The notes: generated from the letters alone by a model not told the origin. A stretch of 64,000 nucleotides of DNA from Lachnospiraceae bacterium oral taxon 500 (GCA_002999035.1 CP027241.1:561001-625000), one strand, 5' to 3'; positions 43,469-53,367 are shown, counted from the stretch's first letter. Numbers and translations are program-made.

Positions 43469-43488
43469 AAAGCCGGGAAACCGGCTTT
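43469..43488. terminator. bidirectional terminator between udp and dnaB
   Basis: AAAGCCGG and CCGGCTTT flank a GAAA tetraloop, with A- and T-runs on either side. It touches the dnaB stop codon. Confidence 0.9.
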
Positions 43489-44819
43489 TAATATTGTCTT
43501 TCCATATTCATAAATCTTGTGTACTCACCCAGCCACAAAAGCTTGGCGCTGCCGGTCGGACCGTTTCTCTGCTTGGCGATAATGACCTCGGCCTGCCCCT
43601 TATTTTCCGGCGTCGCATTATAATACTCTTCCCGAAACAGAAACATCACCACATCCGCATCCTGCTCAATCGCTCCCGACTCCCGCAGGTCACTCAGCAT
43701 CGGCCGGTGATCGGCCCGGCTTTCCACCGCCCGGCTCAACTGCGACAATGCAATCACCGGCGCCTGCATCTCCCGGGCAATCGCCTTTAAGGAACGGGAA
43801 ATTTCGGAAATTTCCTGCTGCCGGGACTCCGACCGCGCACTGCCGGTCATCAACTGCAAATAATCAATGATAATTAAGTCAAGACCATGCGTCAATTTCA
43901 GCTTCCGGCACTTGGCTCTAAGGTCGGCCACCGAAATACCGGGGGTATCATCAATAAATATCCTGGCTTCCCCCAGAACACTGGCCCCGTTTAACAGCCT
44001 TTCAAAATCCGTATTCTCCAAATTGCCGTTGCGGATTTTCTGTGCGTCAATCATGGCTTCGGCGCTGATCATTCGGCTGGTCAACTGCTCCTTGCTCATT
44101 TCTAGGCTGAAAAAAGCCACTGATTTTTTTTCTTTGACCGCCGCATACTGGGTAATATTTAACACAAACGACGACTTGCCCATAGAGGGTCTGGCCGCCA
44201 CCAAAATCAAATCCGAGGGCTGAAACCCGGCCGTCATATGATCCAAATCAATAAAACCGCTGGGGAGCCCGGTCACCGCACCATGCTGGCCATAGGCTCT
44301 GGCAATGCTGTCCAGTGCCGGACTGATCAGACTTTTAATCAGCACCAAATCGGATGTCCGCCGGTTTTGGATAATGTTAAAAATCCTCTCCTCTGCCTTA
44401 TTTAAGATCTCCTCTAATTTCTCCTTACCCTCAAAACTGTCGGCGGCAATGTCATTGGCCGAGCGGATTAAGCGGCGTAAAACCGATTTTTCCTGTACAA
44501 TCCGGGCATATTCTTTGACATGGGCAGAAGTCGGCACATTTAAAGAAATATTGGTCAAATACTCAATCCCGCCGACTTCCTCCAATTTCCCCATTTTGTT
44601 CAGCTGATCCTGCACCGTAATCAGGTCAATCGACCGGTTCTCCCGAAAAAGAGTATAAATCGCCGCAAAAGCGGTACGCTGCTCCGGCGTATAAAAATCA
44701 TCCTCGCTGACATATTCGGTCGCCGTATAAACAGCCTCCCGGCTCATCAGCATCGAACCGATCACCGTCTGCTCCGCCTCCAGACTGTAAGGGGGAATTC
44801 GCTTGATTTCATCTGCCAT
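43488..44819 (-). CDS. dnaB: replicative DNA helicase DnaB
   Basis: DnaB unwinds DNA at the fork. The 443-residue protein has the N-terminal RIPPYSLEAEQTVIGSML region, then the RecA-like core with Walker A ARPSMGKSS, SLEMSKEQLTSRMIS, and IIIDYLQLMTG as Walker B, and LSQLSRAVESRADHRP. AAGGAGGAAGCC precedes the ATG. It follows rplI by 19 bases in the gdpP-rplI-dnaB operon. Confidence 0.97.
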   Translation of the reverse strand: MADEIKRIPPYSLEAEQTVIGSMLMSREAVYTATEYVSEDDFYTPEQRTAFAAIYTLFRENRSIDLITVQDQLNKMGKLEEVGGIEYLTNISLNVPTSAHVKEYARIVQEKSVLRRLIRSANDIAADSFEGKEKLEEILNKAEERIFNIIQNRRTSDLVLIKSLISPALDSIARAYGQHGAVTGLPSGFIDLDHMTAGFQPSDLILVAARPSMGKSSFVLNITQYAAVKEKKSVAFFSLEMSKEQLTSRMISAEAMIDAQKIRNGNLENTDFERLLNGASVLGEARIFIDDTPGISVADLRAKCRKLKLTHGLDLIIIDYLQLMTGSARSESRQQEISEISRSLKAIAREMQAPVIALSQLSRAVESRADHRPMLSDLRESGAIEQDADVVMFLFREEYYNATPENKGQAEVIIAKQRNGPTGSAKLLWLGEYTRFMNMERQY

Positions 44820-44838
44820 GGCTTCCTCCTTACGCTTT

Positions 44839-45285
44839 CTATTCCGCCTCCACCTTGACCGTCAGCTCGCCGACTACTTCGGCATGCAGTTTAATCTCAA
44901 CCGTATGCACACCCAGCGTCTTAATCGGTTCCTTGAGCACAATCTTTTTCCGGTCCAGATTCAGCTTCAGCTGCTCCTCAATCGCCTGTCCGATATCCTT
45001 AGCCGCCACCGACCCAAAGGTGCGGCCGCCCTCGCCGCTCTTAATCTTTAAGACAACCTGTTTGCCCTTTAAACTGGCCTGCAATTCCTTAGCGGCAGCC
45101 AGCTCGGTTTCTTTTTTATGAATAGCCGCCTGTTTGGCCTGTTTAGCCTCATTGATTGCGCCGCTGGTGGCAGCGACTGCTAATTTTTTCTTAAACAAAA
45201 AGTTAGCGGCATAGCCATCGCTGACCTCAACCATTTCTCCCTTTTTGCCTACTTTTTTAACATCATCGAGCAGAACTACTTTCAT
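44839..45285 (-). CDS. rplI: 50S ribosomal protein L9
   Basis: L9 binds 23S rRNA and spans to the L1 arm. The 148-residue product starts [20 protein letters not shown] and has the conserved [13 protein letters not shown]. The C-terminal domain includes [19 protein letters not shown]. The ATG at 45285 follows AAGGAGAAAACAACG and lies inside the end of gdpP (23-base overlap). Confidence 0.97.
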   Translation of the reverse strand: MKVVLLDDVKKVGKKGEMVEVSDGYAANFLFKKKLAVAATSGAINEAKQAKQAAIHKKETELAAAKELQASLKGKQVVLKIKSGEGGRTFGSVAAKDIGQAIEEQLKLNLDRKKIVLKEPIKTLGVHTVEIKLHAEVVGELTVKVEAE

Positions 45286-47320
45286 CGTTGTTTTCTCCTT
45301 CTTGTAAATATTCATCAATTTTTTCTTTAATCAGGGCAATTGCCGCTTCCATAGTCATGCCCGTCAGCTGCGCTCCCGCCATGTTTAAGTGTCCGCCGCC
45401 GCCCAGTTTTTCGGCGATCAGCTGCACATTAACCGTGTCAAACGAGCGGGCGCTGACATAAATCGTCTCTTCCACCTGGGTCAGCACAAAGGAAGCCCGA
45501 ATCGTTGCTACATTTAAGAGCTCATCGGCTGCCTGTGCCGCTACCAGAACCGGATTGGGCGTATTGCTCGGACAAGTCGAAATCGCCATACCATCCCGGT
45601 AAATGACCACCTCGTTAATCGCAGCCGCTCTGGCCTTGTAGCTTTCCAAATCATTGCGGAAAAGTTCCCGCACTCTGGTGATATCGGCTCCGTTTCGCTT
45701 CAAAAAGGCTGCCGCTTCAAAAGTCTTAACCCCGGCCTTAACCGTAAAGTTTTTGGTATCAACCGTAATTCCGGCCAGCATCGCATCGGCTTCAACCGCG
45801 TTCAGCCGCGGTTTATCGGAAATATAACGCAAAATCTCCGCTACCATTTCACAGGCCGAAGAAGCAAACGGCTCAACATAACGCAAAACCGGATTTTCCA
45901 CCTGCTCGACACTGGTACGGTGATGGTCAAAAACCACCACCCGGGAAGCCATCGTCAAAATCTCCGGGTACTCGGTATAGGATGGCCGATTGACGTCCAC
46001 CACCACCACCACCGTATTTTCCCGAATCAGCGACTTGGCTTCGCTGTTATTGACCAGCACATATTCCCGGTAAATCTCGCTTTCCAGCAGCCGGTCATAT
46101 AGCCCTTTAATGGAAGTCGATACATTATTAACAATAATATGGGCTTCCTTCTTCATTTCCCGGGCGCAGACATAAACACCGACTGCCGCTCCCAGCGAAT
46201 CCATATCCGGATTGTGATGCCCCATAATCACGATATTATCCGCTTCCATAAACAGCTCTTTCAAGGCGTAAGCCTTCATCCGCGCCTTGACCCGGGAAGT
46301 ATTTTCCACGCCCTTCGTCTTGCCGCCGTAAAAAAGCGTCTTATCGCCCTCTTTAATTACCGCCTGATCACCGCCCCGGCCGAGCGCCAGTTCCATTCCC
46401 GCCTTGGCGTATTCCATGCTGGCGGCAAAGCTGCCGGGATGAATCCCCAGAGCAATACTGATCGTCACCGGCAATTCATTGCCCAAATGCAGTTCTCTGA
46501 TTTCATCCAGTATCGAAAACTTCTTTTCCTGCAAAAGCTCAACCTGTTCCCGGCGCAAAATCAGAAAATATTTATCCTTTTCGTATCGCTTTAAAACTCC
46601 TTTAAACTCATTGGCAAAGCGCTGCAAATTAGTATCAACCAGCGCCATCAGCGGCGACTGCTTGACTTCCTCGGTACTTTGCATCACTTCCTCATAGTTA
46701 TCAATAAAAATGCTGCCGAGCACACATTCCTGCGCCTGTGCCTGCTCTCTCAGCGCCGACATCTCAGTAATATCATAAAGATACAAGGCATAATAAAAGT
46801 TTTGCTCCGAGCCTTCCAGCAAACTGTTGCCGCTCGTCAGCAGCAGGCGCTGCAATACTGCTTCGTAAGTATTCTCCTTAAACCGAACTTTCCGTTTAAC
46901 AGTCACATGGTCAACCGGCAAATCGCCGACATGCAAATCCGTCAAATATTTGAGAACATTTTTGCCTTTCAGATTTTGATCCGGAATCAATTCGCCAAAC
47001 TTTTCATCATACCACTCAATCACCCCATCCGCATCCAGTACGGCATGAGGGATGTCAAAATAATACAAATGCTCCTTTTGCAGTTCCGATGCGCTTAAAG
47101 AAAGGCGCAGGATTTCCTGCTGCAATGTTTTTTTGGCTTTTAAAATCGCATAGGTAAAAACCGCTCCGTGAACCAGACTCAGCACCAAAAAGGCCAAGCC
47201 GATCTCTTTATTGAGCAGATATGTAATCCACGTAAATACCAACAGCAAAAACTGACTGGCCCATGGCCAGAGCAAATATTTCTTCAGTCTTGCCGACAAG
47301 CGAATATCCTGACTTCTCAT
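45263..47320 (-). CDS. gdpP: c-di-AMP phosphodiesterase GdpP
   Basis: GdpP degrades cyclic di-AMP and so affects wall and potassium balance. The 685-residue protein has two N-terminal membrane helices ([17 protein letters not shown], then [17 protein letters not shown]), a PAS-like domain, a degenerate GGDEF domain and a DHH-DHHA1 module. The DHH core shows [40 protein letters not shown] and [13 protein letters not shown]. The ATG at 47320 follows CAAGGAGCTTAAA. It is first in the operon with rplI and dnaB. Confidence 0.95.
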   Translation of the reverse strand: MRSQDIRLSARLKKYLLWPWASQFLLLVFTWITYLLNKEIGLAFLVLSLVHGAVFTYAILKAKKTLQQEILRLSLSASELQKEHLYYFDIPHAVLDADGVIEWYDEKFGELIPDQNLKGKNVLKYLTDLHVGDLPVDHVTVKRKVRFKENTYEAVLQRLLLTSGNSLLEGSEQNFYYALYLYDITEMSALREQAQAQECVLGSIFIDNYEEVMQSTEEVKQSPLMALVDTNLQRFANEFKGVLKRYEKDKYFLILRREQVELLQEKKFSILDEIRELHLGNELPVTISIALGIHPGSFAASMEYAKAGMELALGRGGDQAVIKEGDKTLFYGGKTKGVENTSRVKARMKAYALKELFMEADNIVIMGHHNPDMDSLGAAVGVYVCAREMKKEAHIIVNNVSTSIKGLYDRLLESEIYREYVLVNNSEAKSLIRENTVVVVVDVNRPSYTEYPEILTMASRVVVFDHHRTSVEQVENPVLRYVEPFASSACEMVAEILRYISDKPRLNAVEADAMLAGITVDTKNFTVKAGVKTFEAAAFLKRNGADITRVRELFRNDLESYKARAAAINEVVIYRDGMAISTCPSNTPNPVLVAAQAADELLNVATIRASFVLTQVEETIYVSARSFDTVNVQLIAEKLGGGGHLNMAGAQLTGMTMEAAIALIKEKIDEYLQEGENNDESSSAR

Positions 47321-47366
47321 TTTAAGCTCCTTGCTCTTATGTAACTTAACTTTCCTGTCGAAAAGC

Positions 47367-47405
47367 AAACGCCTACCTATGCCACTATAACATAGACAGG
47401 CGTTT
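47367..47405 (-). terminator. hairpin after the M23 peptidase gene
   Basis: AAACGCCT and AGGCGTTT pair, and CTATG and CATAG pair inside. The T-run is stronger on the plus strand (GTTTTTTAT) than on the minus (GTTTGCTTTT). It lies between the M23 gene and gdpP on the same strand. Confidence 0.55.
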
Positions 47406-47466
47406 TTTATCTCTCATATGCACCCGGCTGCCGGCTACCCGCTAAGGTCCCTCGGCAGAGCCTGCT

Positions 47467-49188
47467 TTACAAATATTTGGTTGGATTCACTCTGGTACCG
47501 TTGATGTAAATCTCAAAGTGGCAATGATTGCCGGTACTGTTACCGGTCGAACCAACCTCGCCGATTTTTTCACCCTGTGCCACCTTCTGGCCAACCGTAC
47601 AGGAAACCTTACTCATATGCCCGTATAAGGTCTGTGTGCCGTTACTGTGCTGAATCTTAACCATATAGCCATATCCGCCGCTGTTCCAGCCGGCCTGAAT
47701 AACGGTTCCGCCGTCCGAAGCCATGATTTCCGTGCCGCGCGGCGCCGCTAGGTCAATTCCACCGTGGAAAGAACCCCAGCGATAACCGTAACCGGACGAG
47801 AAAATAAACCGTTTCAACGGATAAATAAACTTACCGGTTGTCGCCTTCGGCGGCAGCGGCATAGTGCCGACCAGCCGAATCTTCGGCTGCATTTCGGTCA
47901 AAACTTCCGTCTCCAGTACCTGCGAAGCAATCTGCTGGCCGTTTACTTTGGTAATAAGTGCCTTAACATTTTGCAGGCCGTCCTGACCTTCTTCCTTGAT
48001 CTTAGACGAACCGACATACATGCTCGGATCCTTTTCTTCCACCACCGTCTTTAAAATCGGCTCATTATAAGTCGTTTCATATTTAGCAATGACCTTGAGC
48101 AGCGGCTCCGGTGCCGTAATCACAATCTCATCGCCGACATGAATCACCGCCTCACCGTTTTGCAGCTGAGGGTTGAGCTGATAGAGCTTACTCAGCCCCA
48201 TGTCATGTTTGTCAGCAATCACACTGGGTGAATCACCCTTTTCCACATAATATACTTTTTGCTCAATCCGGTTTTGAGTGACCAGATTGGTTGCCGTCTC
48301 CACATCAACGATTTTATTGGGAGCCACATAGCTTTCGGCAATCAGCACGTCTTTGGGCAAGCTGACTTCCAGCAGTTTTTCGTTATTCGCCGGAGCCCCC
48401 TGAGCAAGCTGCGCTTCGCTTAAGTCAATGGCATCGCCCGCTTTCTGCGGCTTTTCAGCTGCAGCCGGCTGTCCCGACAACTTATTCTTAATTGCCGTTA
48501 CGATACCGTTTAAGGTTTCCACCGGCCGACGCTTCGCATCCGCTGCCGTCGGATCACCGGAAGTCACTAAACTTCTTTCTTTTTCCTCCGGATCAAAAAC
48601 CAGCAGCTTGGGCGTAGTCACCAAACTGTTATGCTGATCGGCAGTCAAATCAACATCAACCACCATATCGGTGTCCAAAAACTTTTCCTGCGCCCGGCGC
48701 AGCACCTCTTTGGCCGACTCTTCATCTGCCAGCGCCACGGTAAAGGCATTGCCGATTTTAACCACATAAGCCTTCTGCTTTTCGCCCTCAATCATAGAAG
48801 CAAACGCAATTTCCAGTTTGGCTATCAGTTCATAATTATCCCCTGAAATTTCCGCATTCTTTACTTCCGTTAAGGTAATCTTCGTATCCAGCTCCGGATC
48901 ATAGCCCAATTTCTTTTTTAAAGCCAAATACGCCTTTTCCGCCAATTCCTCGGCGATTTCTTCGCTTTCAACAATTCCTGCTTCTCTTCCGTTAAATTCT
49001 ACTTTGTAGGCTTTTTCCACCTGTTTGACAACTGCATGGTTCCCTGCGGTTATTTGTGAATTGTGAGCCGGGGATTCCGGCGAGAACCTGGTTATCGTTG
49101 TAATGGCAACCACTGCCGCTACCGCCGCACAGACCTCTCTTTTGTGTTTCCACCAAAAAGGCTCTCGGTATTTCGGTACTCCGTACAT
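47467..49188 (-). CDS. membrane-anchored M23 peptidase with LysM and G5 domains
   Basis: A cell-wall endopeptidase of 573 residues. A single N-terminal membrane segment (CAAVAAVVAITTI) at about 20-35 anchors it. A long middle region (EKAYKVEFNGREAGIVES) follows, then a LysM domain (YYVEKGDSPSVIADKHDMGL), a G5-like region (ETTYNEPILKTVVEEKDP) and the C-terminal M23 domain with zinc ligands in HGGIDLAAP and HCHFEIYING. The ATG at 49188 follows AAAGGAGGTCTGT. It has a leader of about 300 bases. Confidence 0.92.
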   Translation of the reverse strand: MYGVPKYREPFWWKHKREVCAAVAAVVAITTITRFSPESPAHNSQITAGNHAVVKQVEKAYKVEFNGREAGIVESEEIAEELAEKAYLALKKKLGYDPELDTKITLTEVKNAEISGDNYELIAKLEIAFASMIEGEKQKAYVVKIGNAFTVALADEESAKEVLRRAQEKFLDTDMVVDVDLTADQHNSLVTTPKLLVFDPEEKERSLVTSGDPTAADAKRRPVETLNGIVTAIKNKLSGQPAAAEKPQKAGDAIDLSEAQLAQGAPANNEKLLEVSLPKDVLIAESYVAPNKIVDVETATNLVTQNRIEQKVYYVEKGDSPSVIADKHDMGLSKLYQLNPQLQNGEAVIHVGDEIVITAPEPLLKVIAKYETTYNEPILKTVVEEKDPSMYVGSSKIKEEGQDGLQNVKALITKVNGQQIASQVLETEVLTEMQPKIRLVGTMPLPPKATTGKFIYPLKRFIFSSGYGYRWGSFHGGIDLAAPRGTEIMASDGGTVIQAGWNSGGYGYMVKIQHSNGTQTLYGHMSKVSCTVGQKVAQGEKIGEVGSTGNSTGNHCHFEIYINGTRVNPTKYL

Positions 49189-49490
49189 ACAGACCTCCTT
49201 TGATCCGTCCATAAAACCGTTTTATGGATCTGCTGCCGTCATGCCCTATTGCTTTCAAATAATTGTATTCTTAACCCTCTCTTTTTCTCTGAATACGGCA
49301 TGACATTGAGGTATCCGGTCAACTGACCGGCTTAATTTTTCCTGACAAAACTTTCCTTATCCGATGCCGGATCTGACAAAATCCAACCCGCTCAGCCCTG
49401 CCTGCCGAAACATATCCGCAGAGGAAAACTGCTTTTATCGGCGGCTGCCGGCGCAGAAAAAATTAAGTAATCAATTTGTAACACATCGAT
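49189..49490 (-). promoter_or_regulatory. structured 5' leader of the M23 peptidase gene
   Basis: The leader of about 300 bases holds several pairings: a TCATGCC/GGGCATGA helix enclosing GTATTC/GAATAC, a CCGGTCAGTTGACCGG palindrome, ATCCG/CGGAT, and CCATAAAA/TTTTATGG directly before the ribosome site. It could be a riboswitch. The conserved boxes of the c-di-AMP ydaO/yuaA element were looked for and not found. Confidence 0.45.
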
Positions 49491-49494
49491 ATTA

Positions 49495-49523
49495 TGATAT
49501 CATATGTTGGCCCAAATGTAAAG
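49495..49523 (-). promoter_or_regulatory. promoter of the M23 peptidase gene
   Basis: On the minus strand TTTACA, a 17-base spacer and TATCAT. Transcription would begin near 49488. Confidence 0.65.
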
Positions 49524-49620
49524 TTTATCTTTTATTTTCGTAAATGAAAGCCGTTTTTCGTCATTTTGCATAAAATTATTCAAGCCGGGCTTCTACCCCC
49601 GCCAAAGCCTTTAAATTCAA

Positions 49621-49660
49621 AAACTTTGCGATTACTAAATATTCAGTCTCCGCAAAGTTT
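49621..49660 (-). terminator. terminator of the secreted membrane protein gene
   Basis: AAACTTTGCG and CGCAAAGTTT form a perfect 10-bp stem with a 20-base loop, and T-runs on both strands. It lies about 80 bases after the stop at 49740. Confidence 0.75.
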
Positions 49661-49739
49661 TTTTCTTTTCTTTATTTTTCTTAATATTAACTTTACAAAA
49701 ATTTGTTTCTTTTTAAAAACATAAGTTTGTTCGCACGGT

Positions 49740-50360
49740 TCAGCGATGATGCCGCATCCGATAATCCAGTCCGACCACACCCAGAATAACCGCAATCAGC
49801 ACCGCCACAGTAATTCCGATACCGCCGTAAGCCCCGAAAATTAATTTACTTAAATTAAATTCCCCCTTGGCTTTCCCGCTGATTTCACCTTTTTCGCCTG
49901 ATGGTTCTTTCTCCGGCTGCGCCGGTGCGCCCTGAGCAATTTTCTCATCACTGATTTCAACATCGCCCTGCGGCGTAACCCACACCAGAATCGTATTATC
50001 ACCCGCTTCTACCGTAAACTCAGCCAATTCTGCCTCTTCCGGCAAAGCATAATTTTCTGATACAACCCGATAAACATAAGCCCCCTGCTCCAAGCTTAAA
50101 CGAATATGCCCGACGCCGCCCTTTTCCGATTCGCTGACAAAGCTGCCGATCTTTTCGCCGCTGCTGCCGTCGGCGTTTTGCCGGTAAAGCTCCAATTCCA
50201 CTCCCGACACCGTTGCTTCTTCAACCGTTTCGCCCACAATCAGCAGCACATTTTCCTTTTCGGCCTGAGTCGCCGAAATCAGAGGTGAGCTTATGAACAG
50301 CAAAGCCATTATCATCGCCAACACCATATGAGCTTTTTTTATAAAACACTTCTTTTTCAT
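49740..50360 (-). CDS. hypothetical secreted protein with C-terminal membrane anchor
   Basis: I do not recognise a named family. The 206-residue protein has a signal peptide (MVLAMIMALLFISSPLISA), a domain at about 35-125 with beta-rich text that resembles a SpaA/prealbumin-like fold (SGVELELYRQNADGSSG, GAYVYRVVSENYALPEE), a Pro/Glu/Lys linker and a membrane helix at about 178-198 (GIGITVAVLIAVILGVVGL) ending in RMRHHR. It is likely exposed on the cell surface. GAAAGGACAGCTT precedes the ATG. Confidence 0.75.
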   Translation of the reverse strand: MKKKCFIKKAHMVLAMIMALLFISSPLISATQAEKENVLLIVGETVEEATVSGVELELYRQNADGSSGEKIGSFVSESEKGGVGHIRLSLEQGAYVYRVVSENYALPEEAELAEFTVEAGDNTILVWVTPQGDVEISDEKIAQGAPAQPEKEPSGEKGEISGKAKGEFNLSKLIFGAYGGIGITVAVLIAVILGVVGLDYRMRHHR

Positions 50361-50483
50361 AAGCTGTCCTTTCTTTAGTATATAGGTCTTTTTTCTTATT
50401 TCATAGTTCTTTGGTTTTTATCATTCTTCATAATAGCATAGATTCTTCACAAAAGCAATAGTTTTTTCATTTTTATATTAAAA

Positions 50484-50508
50484 AAAGGAAGCCTTTGCCG
50501 CTCCCTTT
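50484..50508 (-). terminator. terminator of the SLH protein gene
   Basis: On the minus strand AAAGGGAGC and GCTTCCTTT pair with one G-T, around a seven-base loop, followed by a long T-run, 10 bases past the stop codon. Confidence 0.8.
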
Positions 50509-50519
50509 TTTATGCTTCA

Positions 50520-52754
50520 TTATTGTACTAAAAGACCTTTTTCAATTTCCGTTGCCGGCAAGTCTTTGACCACATTAATGCCGTTAAACTCCAGAACTTC
50601 TTTTACTTTTAATTCATAAGTCCTATTTGGGTTGTAATTTTGAGCATTCAGCACGATTCGGCGTCCGTCAATGTAGCGGACTCCCAAAATATACAGCTCC
50701 TGTTTGGTTTCCTTGTCATAGATCCGGTAATTATCAACATCCAGATTCGGCACGGCTTTGGCCACCGGTTCATTAAAGTAAATCTGAACGGCATTATCGC
50801 CGATATAAATCACCTTTTCAAACCGCACCTTCTCTTCTTCCATATCCGTTACTTCAAAGGCGATCTTAGCGGCATCCTTGCGCCACTCACCATTAGCGCC
50901 CTTAATATCCGTCTTGGCGTAGAGATAATAAGTGGCTGAATTGTTTTCCTTCAGCGGCTCAGCCAAATACATCAGCATCCGGGCATTCTCATAATCATGA
51001 TAAATCGCAGCCGGAACAATCATTTTACCGCTCAGCTCCCGGCGGAGATAATAATTTTTCGGCTCCGCCGCCGTCCGCTGATCCATGGCCGTATCAAAAT
51101 TGAACTGAATCGTATAGGGATCAATCTGTCTGGCCTCACTTAAATCATAGCTGCTGGTTCCGGTTACGCCCGCCGTAAAGCGATAGTCCTTTTCAATAAT
51201 GGACTCCGTCCGGCCCTCGGTATAGAGTTGATTGATTTTCAGGTTATAAGTTTTATTCTCAATGAGAGTCCGTGATGTTTTCAGCAAAATACTTTGTTCA
51301 CTGCTCTCGCTCCCCGCCAGAACAGTGGCTTTATCAATCGCAATCGGCGAAGCATTGTTGTCTGTCAGATAATAGGAAAAGACCTGCTCTGCGGTAGCGG
51401 CGCTGACCGGCTTATTGGTTGTCAGGCGAATAGTATTTTTGTCCAGCAGCTCAATCGCAGTAATGTCAAACTTGGCTTCCTCCGTTTGTTTGCCTAAAAA
51501 CAACAGCATATCTTCCTTGCCCGAATTAATTCTGACACCTAACTTAGACTGGGCGCTGCCCGATACAATTAATGCATAGGCTGCGTTTTCCACGAAGCTG
51601 TAATTTTGCATCTGAATCCGTACCTTGGTTTCTCCGGAAAGATTCACTTTTAAAGCCGCGCTGTCGGCCACAACATCTTTGTCCCGCTTAATCTGATAAA
51701 AACTTTGGTTGGTCATAATGTCGCCGATCGGATGTGTAAACTCCACCTCAATCGTCCGCCGATCCAACACATCAATCCGGCTGATGCGGAAAAGGTCAGT
51801 TTCAATCCCCTGCCGGCGCAGTGAAACAAATTCCTTTTTATATTCCTGAAAATAAGTATTATCCCGGTCAATCACATCTTTAATCAAAATCTGATACTTA
51901 ACATTCTCGGCCGGCTGATCGGTATCGACCACAAACGAATTTAACAAATCCGTCGCCCGGATGGACTTAACCTTTAAATTGCGGCCGCCTTCCTCGACCA
52001 GAATCATATTTTCGGCGGAAAAGACCTTAGGCGGATTGCTGAAACGGACGCTGTACCGGCCGGGGGACATTTCCTTGACTTCTTCCACCCGGTTAGTTCC
52101 CGTCCGGCGCAGCAGACCGACTTCTGCCAGCGTCGCTTCGGTGACACCCTCGTTTTTCAGCAAATTATAAAACATTTCTTTTTCGGTCTGCACATTTTTC
52201 ATACCCAAAACCCTATCAAGGAGCTTAATCACATCGCCTCGGGTAAAGGGATTGGCAGCCGCCAGACTAACCTCGCCGGCCGTTACGATTTTTAAATCCT
52301 CGGCTTTCTTTAAGGTGTTCTGCCAGGTAAAATCCTTATCATACTGATAGCCCAGCGCGACCAGCAGCAATTTGGCAAAAGCCTGCATCTCTAACTTAGC
52401 CTTCGGCCGGAAAGTACGATCGGCATAGCCGTTGATAATTCCCTTTTGAATGCAGTAGCCGATGTATGGCGCCGCCCAATCGGTTTTGGAATTGATATCG
52501 GTAAACGTACTGATCGGATAACTGGCAGAATTGGTCATCACTTCTTTCTCTGCCCCCAACAGCCGGACGATAAAAGTCGCCGCCTCCTGCCGGGTCAAAG
52601 TGCCGGTTAAATTGTAGGATTTGCCGTCGCCCTTTAAAATACCTAATTTATTCAGCCTTGACGCTTTTTCCTCCAAGGTGCTCTCCGCTGCCTGTACCGA
52701 AATACCGGTCAGCAGAATCATAATTCCCAGTAACAGCGCTAATATTCTTTTCAT
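50520..52754 (-). CDS. S-layer homology (SLH) domain surface protein
   Basis: The 744-residue protein has a signal peptide (ILALLLGIMILLTGISVQA) and three SLH domains at about 30-200: LNKLGILKGDGKSYNLTGTL, DWAAPYIGYCIQKGIINGYA with FRPKAKLEMQAFAKLL, and a third ending FTRGDVIKLLDRVLG. SLH domains bind wall polysaccharides. The rest consists of several Ig/SbsA-like repeats, each with a phrase such as RRTIEVEFTHPIG, KNTIRLTTNKPVS, YTIQFNFDTAMD, and NAVQIYFNEPVA. The ATG at 52754 follows GTGGAGG. Confidence 0.92.
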   Translation of the reverse strand: MKRILALLLGIMILLTGISVQAAESTLEEKASRLNKLGILKGDGKSYNLTGTLTRQEAATFIVRLLGAEKEVMTNSASYPISTFTDINSKTDWAAPYIGYCIQKGIINGYADRTFRPKAKLEMQAFAKLLLVALGYQYDKDFTWQNTLKKAEDLKIVTAGEVSLAAANPFTRGDVIKLLDRVLGMKNVQTEKEMFYNLLKNEGVTEATLAEVGLLRRTGTNRVEEVKEMSPGRYSVRFSNPPKVFSAENMILVEEGGRNLKVKSIRATDLLNSFVVDTDQPAENVKYQILIKDVIDRDNTYFQEYKKEFVSLRRQGIETDLFRISRIDVLDRRTIEVEFTHPIGDIMTNQSFYQIKRDKDVVADSAALKVNLSGETKVRIQMQNYSFVENAAYALIVSGSAQSKLGVRINSGKEDMLLFLGKQTEEAKFDITAIELLDKNTIRLTTNKPVSAATAEQVFSYYLTDNNASPIAIDKATVLAGSESSEQSILLKTSRTLIENKTYNLKINQLYTEGRTESIIEKDYRFTAGVTGTSSYDLSEARQIDPYTIQFNFDTAMDQRTAAEPKNYYLRRELSGKMIVPAAIYHDYENARMLMYLAEPLKENNSATYYLYAKTDIKGANGEWRKDAAKIAFEVTDMEEEKVRFEKVIYIGDNAVQIYFNEPVAKAVPNLDVDNYRIYDKETKQELYILGVRYIDGRRIVLNAQNYNPNRTYELKVKEVLEFNGINVVKDLPATEIEKGLLVQ

Positions 52755-52808
52755 GCTTGCCTCCACTTTCTTGGTCTATCGGGTTCCCCCGCCTCCAGTT
52801 TTTTCCTT

Positions 52809-52837
52809 ATTATACATGATTTTGAAATGTTTTAACA
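52809..52837 (-). promoter_or_regulatory. promoter of the SLH protein gene
   Basis: On the minus strand TGTTAA, a 17-base spacer and TATAAT; the -35 is weak. It is divergent to the tRNA promoter. Confidence 0.5.
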
Positions 52838-52898
52838 GAGTTTCTTCTATTTTTAAGCAACTTTTAATCTCACTTTTTCCTTTTTTTGAAAATAAGTG

Positions 52899-52927
52899 TT
52901 GACATTTACTAGCTTCTTTAGTATAAT
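52899..52927 (+). promoter_or_regulatory. consensus promoter of the tRNA operon
   Basis: TTGACA, a 17-base spacer and TATAAT match the sigma-A consensus perfectly, about 45 bases before the first tRNA. Confidence 0.9.
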
Positions 52928-52971
52928 CATTTTTGCGTTTGAAAATCATTGCGCACACAAGCTTTTGCTCC

Positions 52972-53046
52972 CGAGGTGTGGCTCAGCTTGGCTAGAGTAC
53001 CTGATTTGGGATCAGGGGGTCGCAGGTTCAAATCCTGTCACCTCGA
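52972..53046 (+). tRNA. tRNA-Pro(UGG)
   Basis: Acceptor arms CGAGGTG and CACCTCG pair fully. The anticodon loop TTTGGGA between CCTGA and TCAGG reads TGG. The T-arm is GCAGGTTCAAATCCTGT. CCA is not encoded. Confidence 0.95.
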
Positions 53047-53051
53047 TACGT

Positions 53052-53122
53052 GCGTGTGTAGTTCAGTGGTAGAACACTAGCCTTCCAAGCTAGATATGTG
53101 GGTTCGATTCCCATCACACGCT
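53052..53122 (+). tRNA. tRNA-Gly(UCC)
   Basis: GCGTGTG pairs with CACACGC. The anticodon loop CTTCCAA between CTAGC and GCTAG reads TCC. CCA is not encoded. Confidence 0.95.
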
Positions 53123-53158
53123 TTGTCCGGTTTTAAGCGGCGGCTTTCAGTCGGATTT

Positions 53159-53232
53159 GTGCCTGTAGCTCAGTAGGATAGAGCAGTGGCCTTCTAAGCC
53201 ACGTGTCGGGGGTTCGAATCCCTTCAGGCACG
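53159..53232 (+). tRNA. tRNA-Arg(UCU)
   Basis: GTGCCTG pairs with CAGGCAC. The anticodon loop CTTCTAA between GTGGC and GCCAC reads TCT. The discriminator is G. CCA is not encoded. Confidence 0.95.
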
Positions 53233-53265
53233 TTGCTCTGTACCTTTGTCAGGGCAGAATTATGC

Positions 53266-53340
53266 GGTGGGTGTAGCTCAGTTGGTTAGAGCGCTAGGTT
53301 GTGGCCCTAGAGGCCGTGGGTTCGAGTCCCATCTCTCACC
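53266..53340 (+). tRNA. tRNA-His(GUG)
   Basis: A G-1 and C73 pair as usual for His. The anticodon loop TTGTGGC between CTAGG and CCTAG reads GTG. The acceptor GTGGGTG with CTCTCAC has a G-T at 4-69 and a T-T mismatch at 6-67. CCA is not encoded. Confidence 0.93.
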
Positions 53341-53367
53341 CTACTCTTCGGAGTAACAATTTTATAT

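Noticed and set aside
49189-49490. Assignment of the M23 leader as a c-di-AMP riboswitch
   Set aside because: Gene context fits, but the conserved boxes of that class could not be found by eye. It is reported only as a structured leader.
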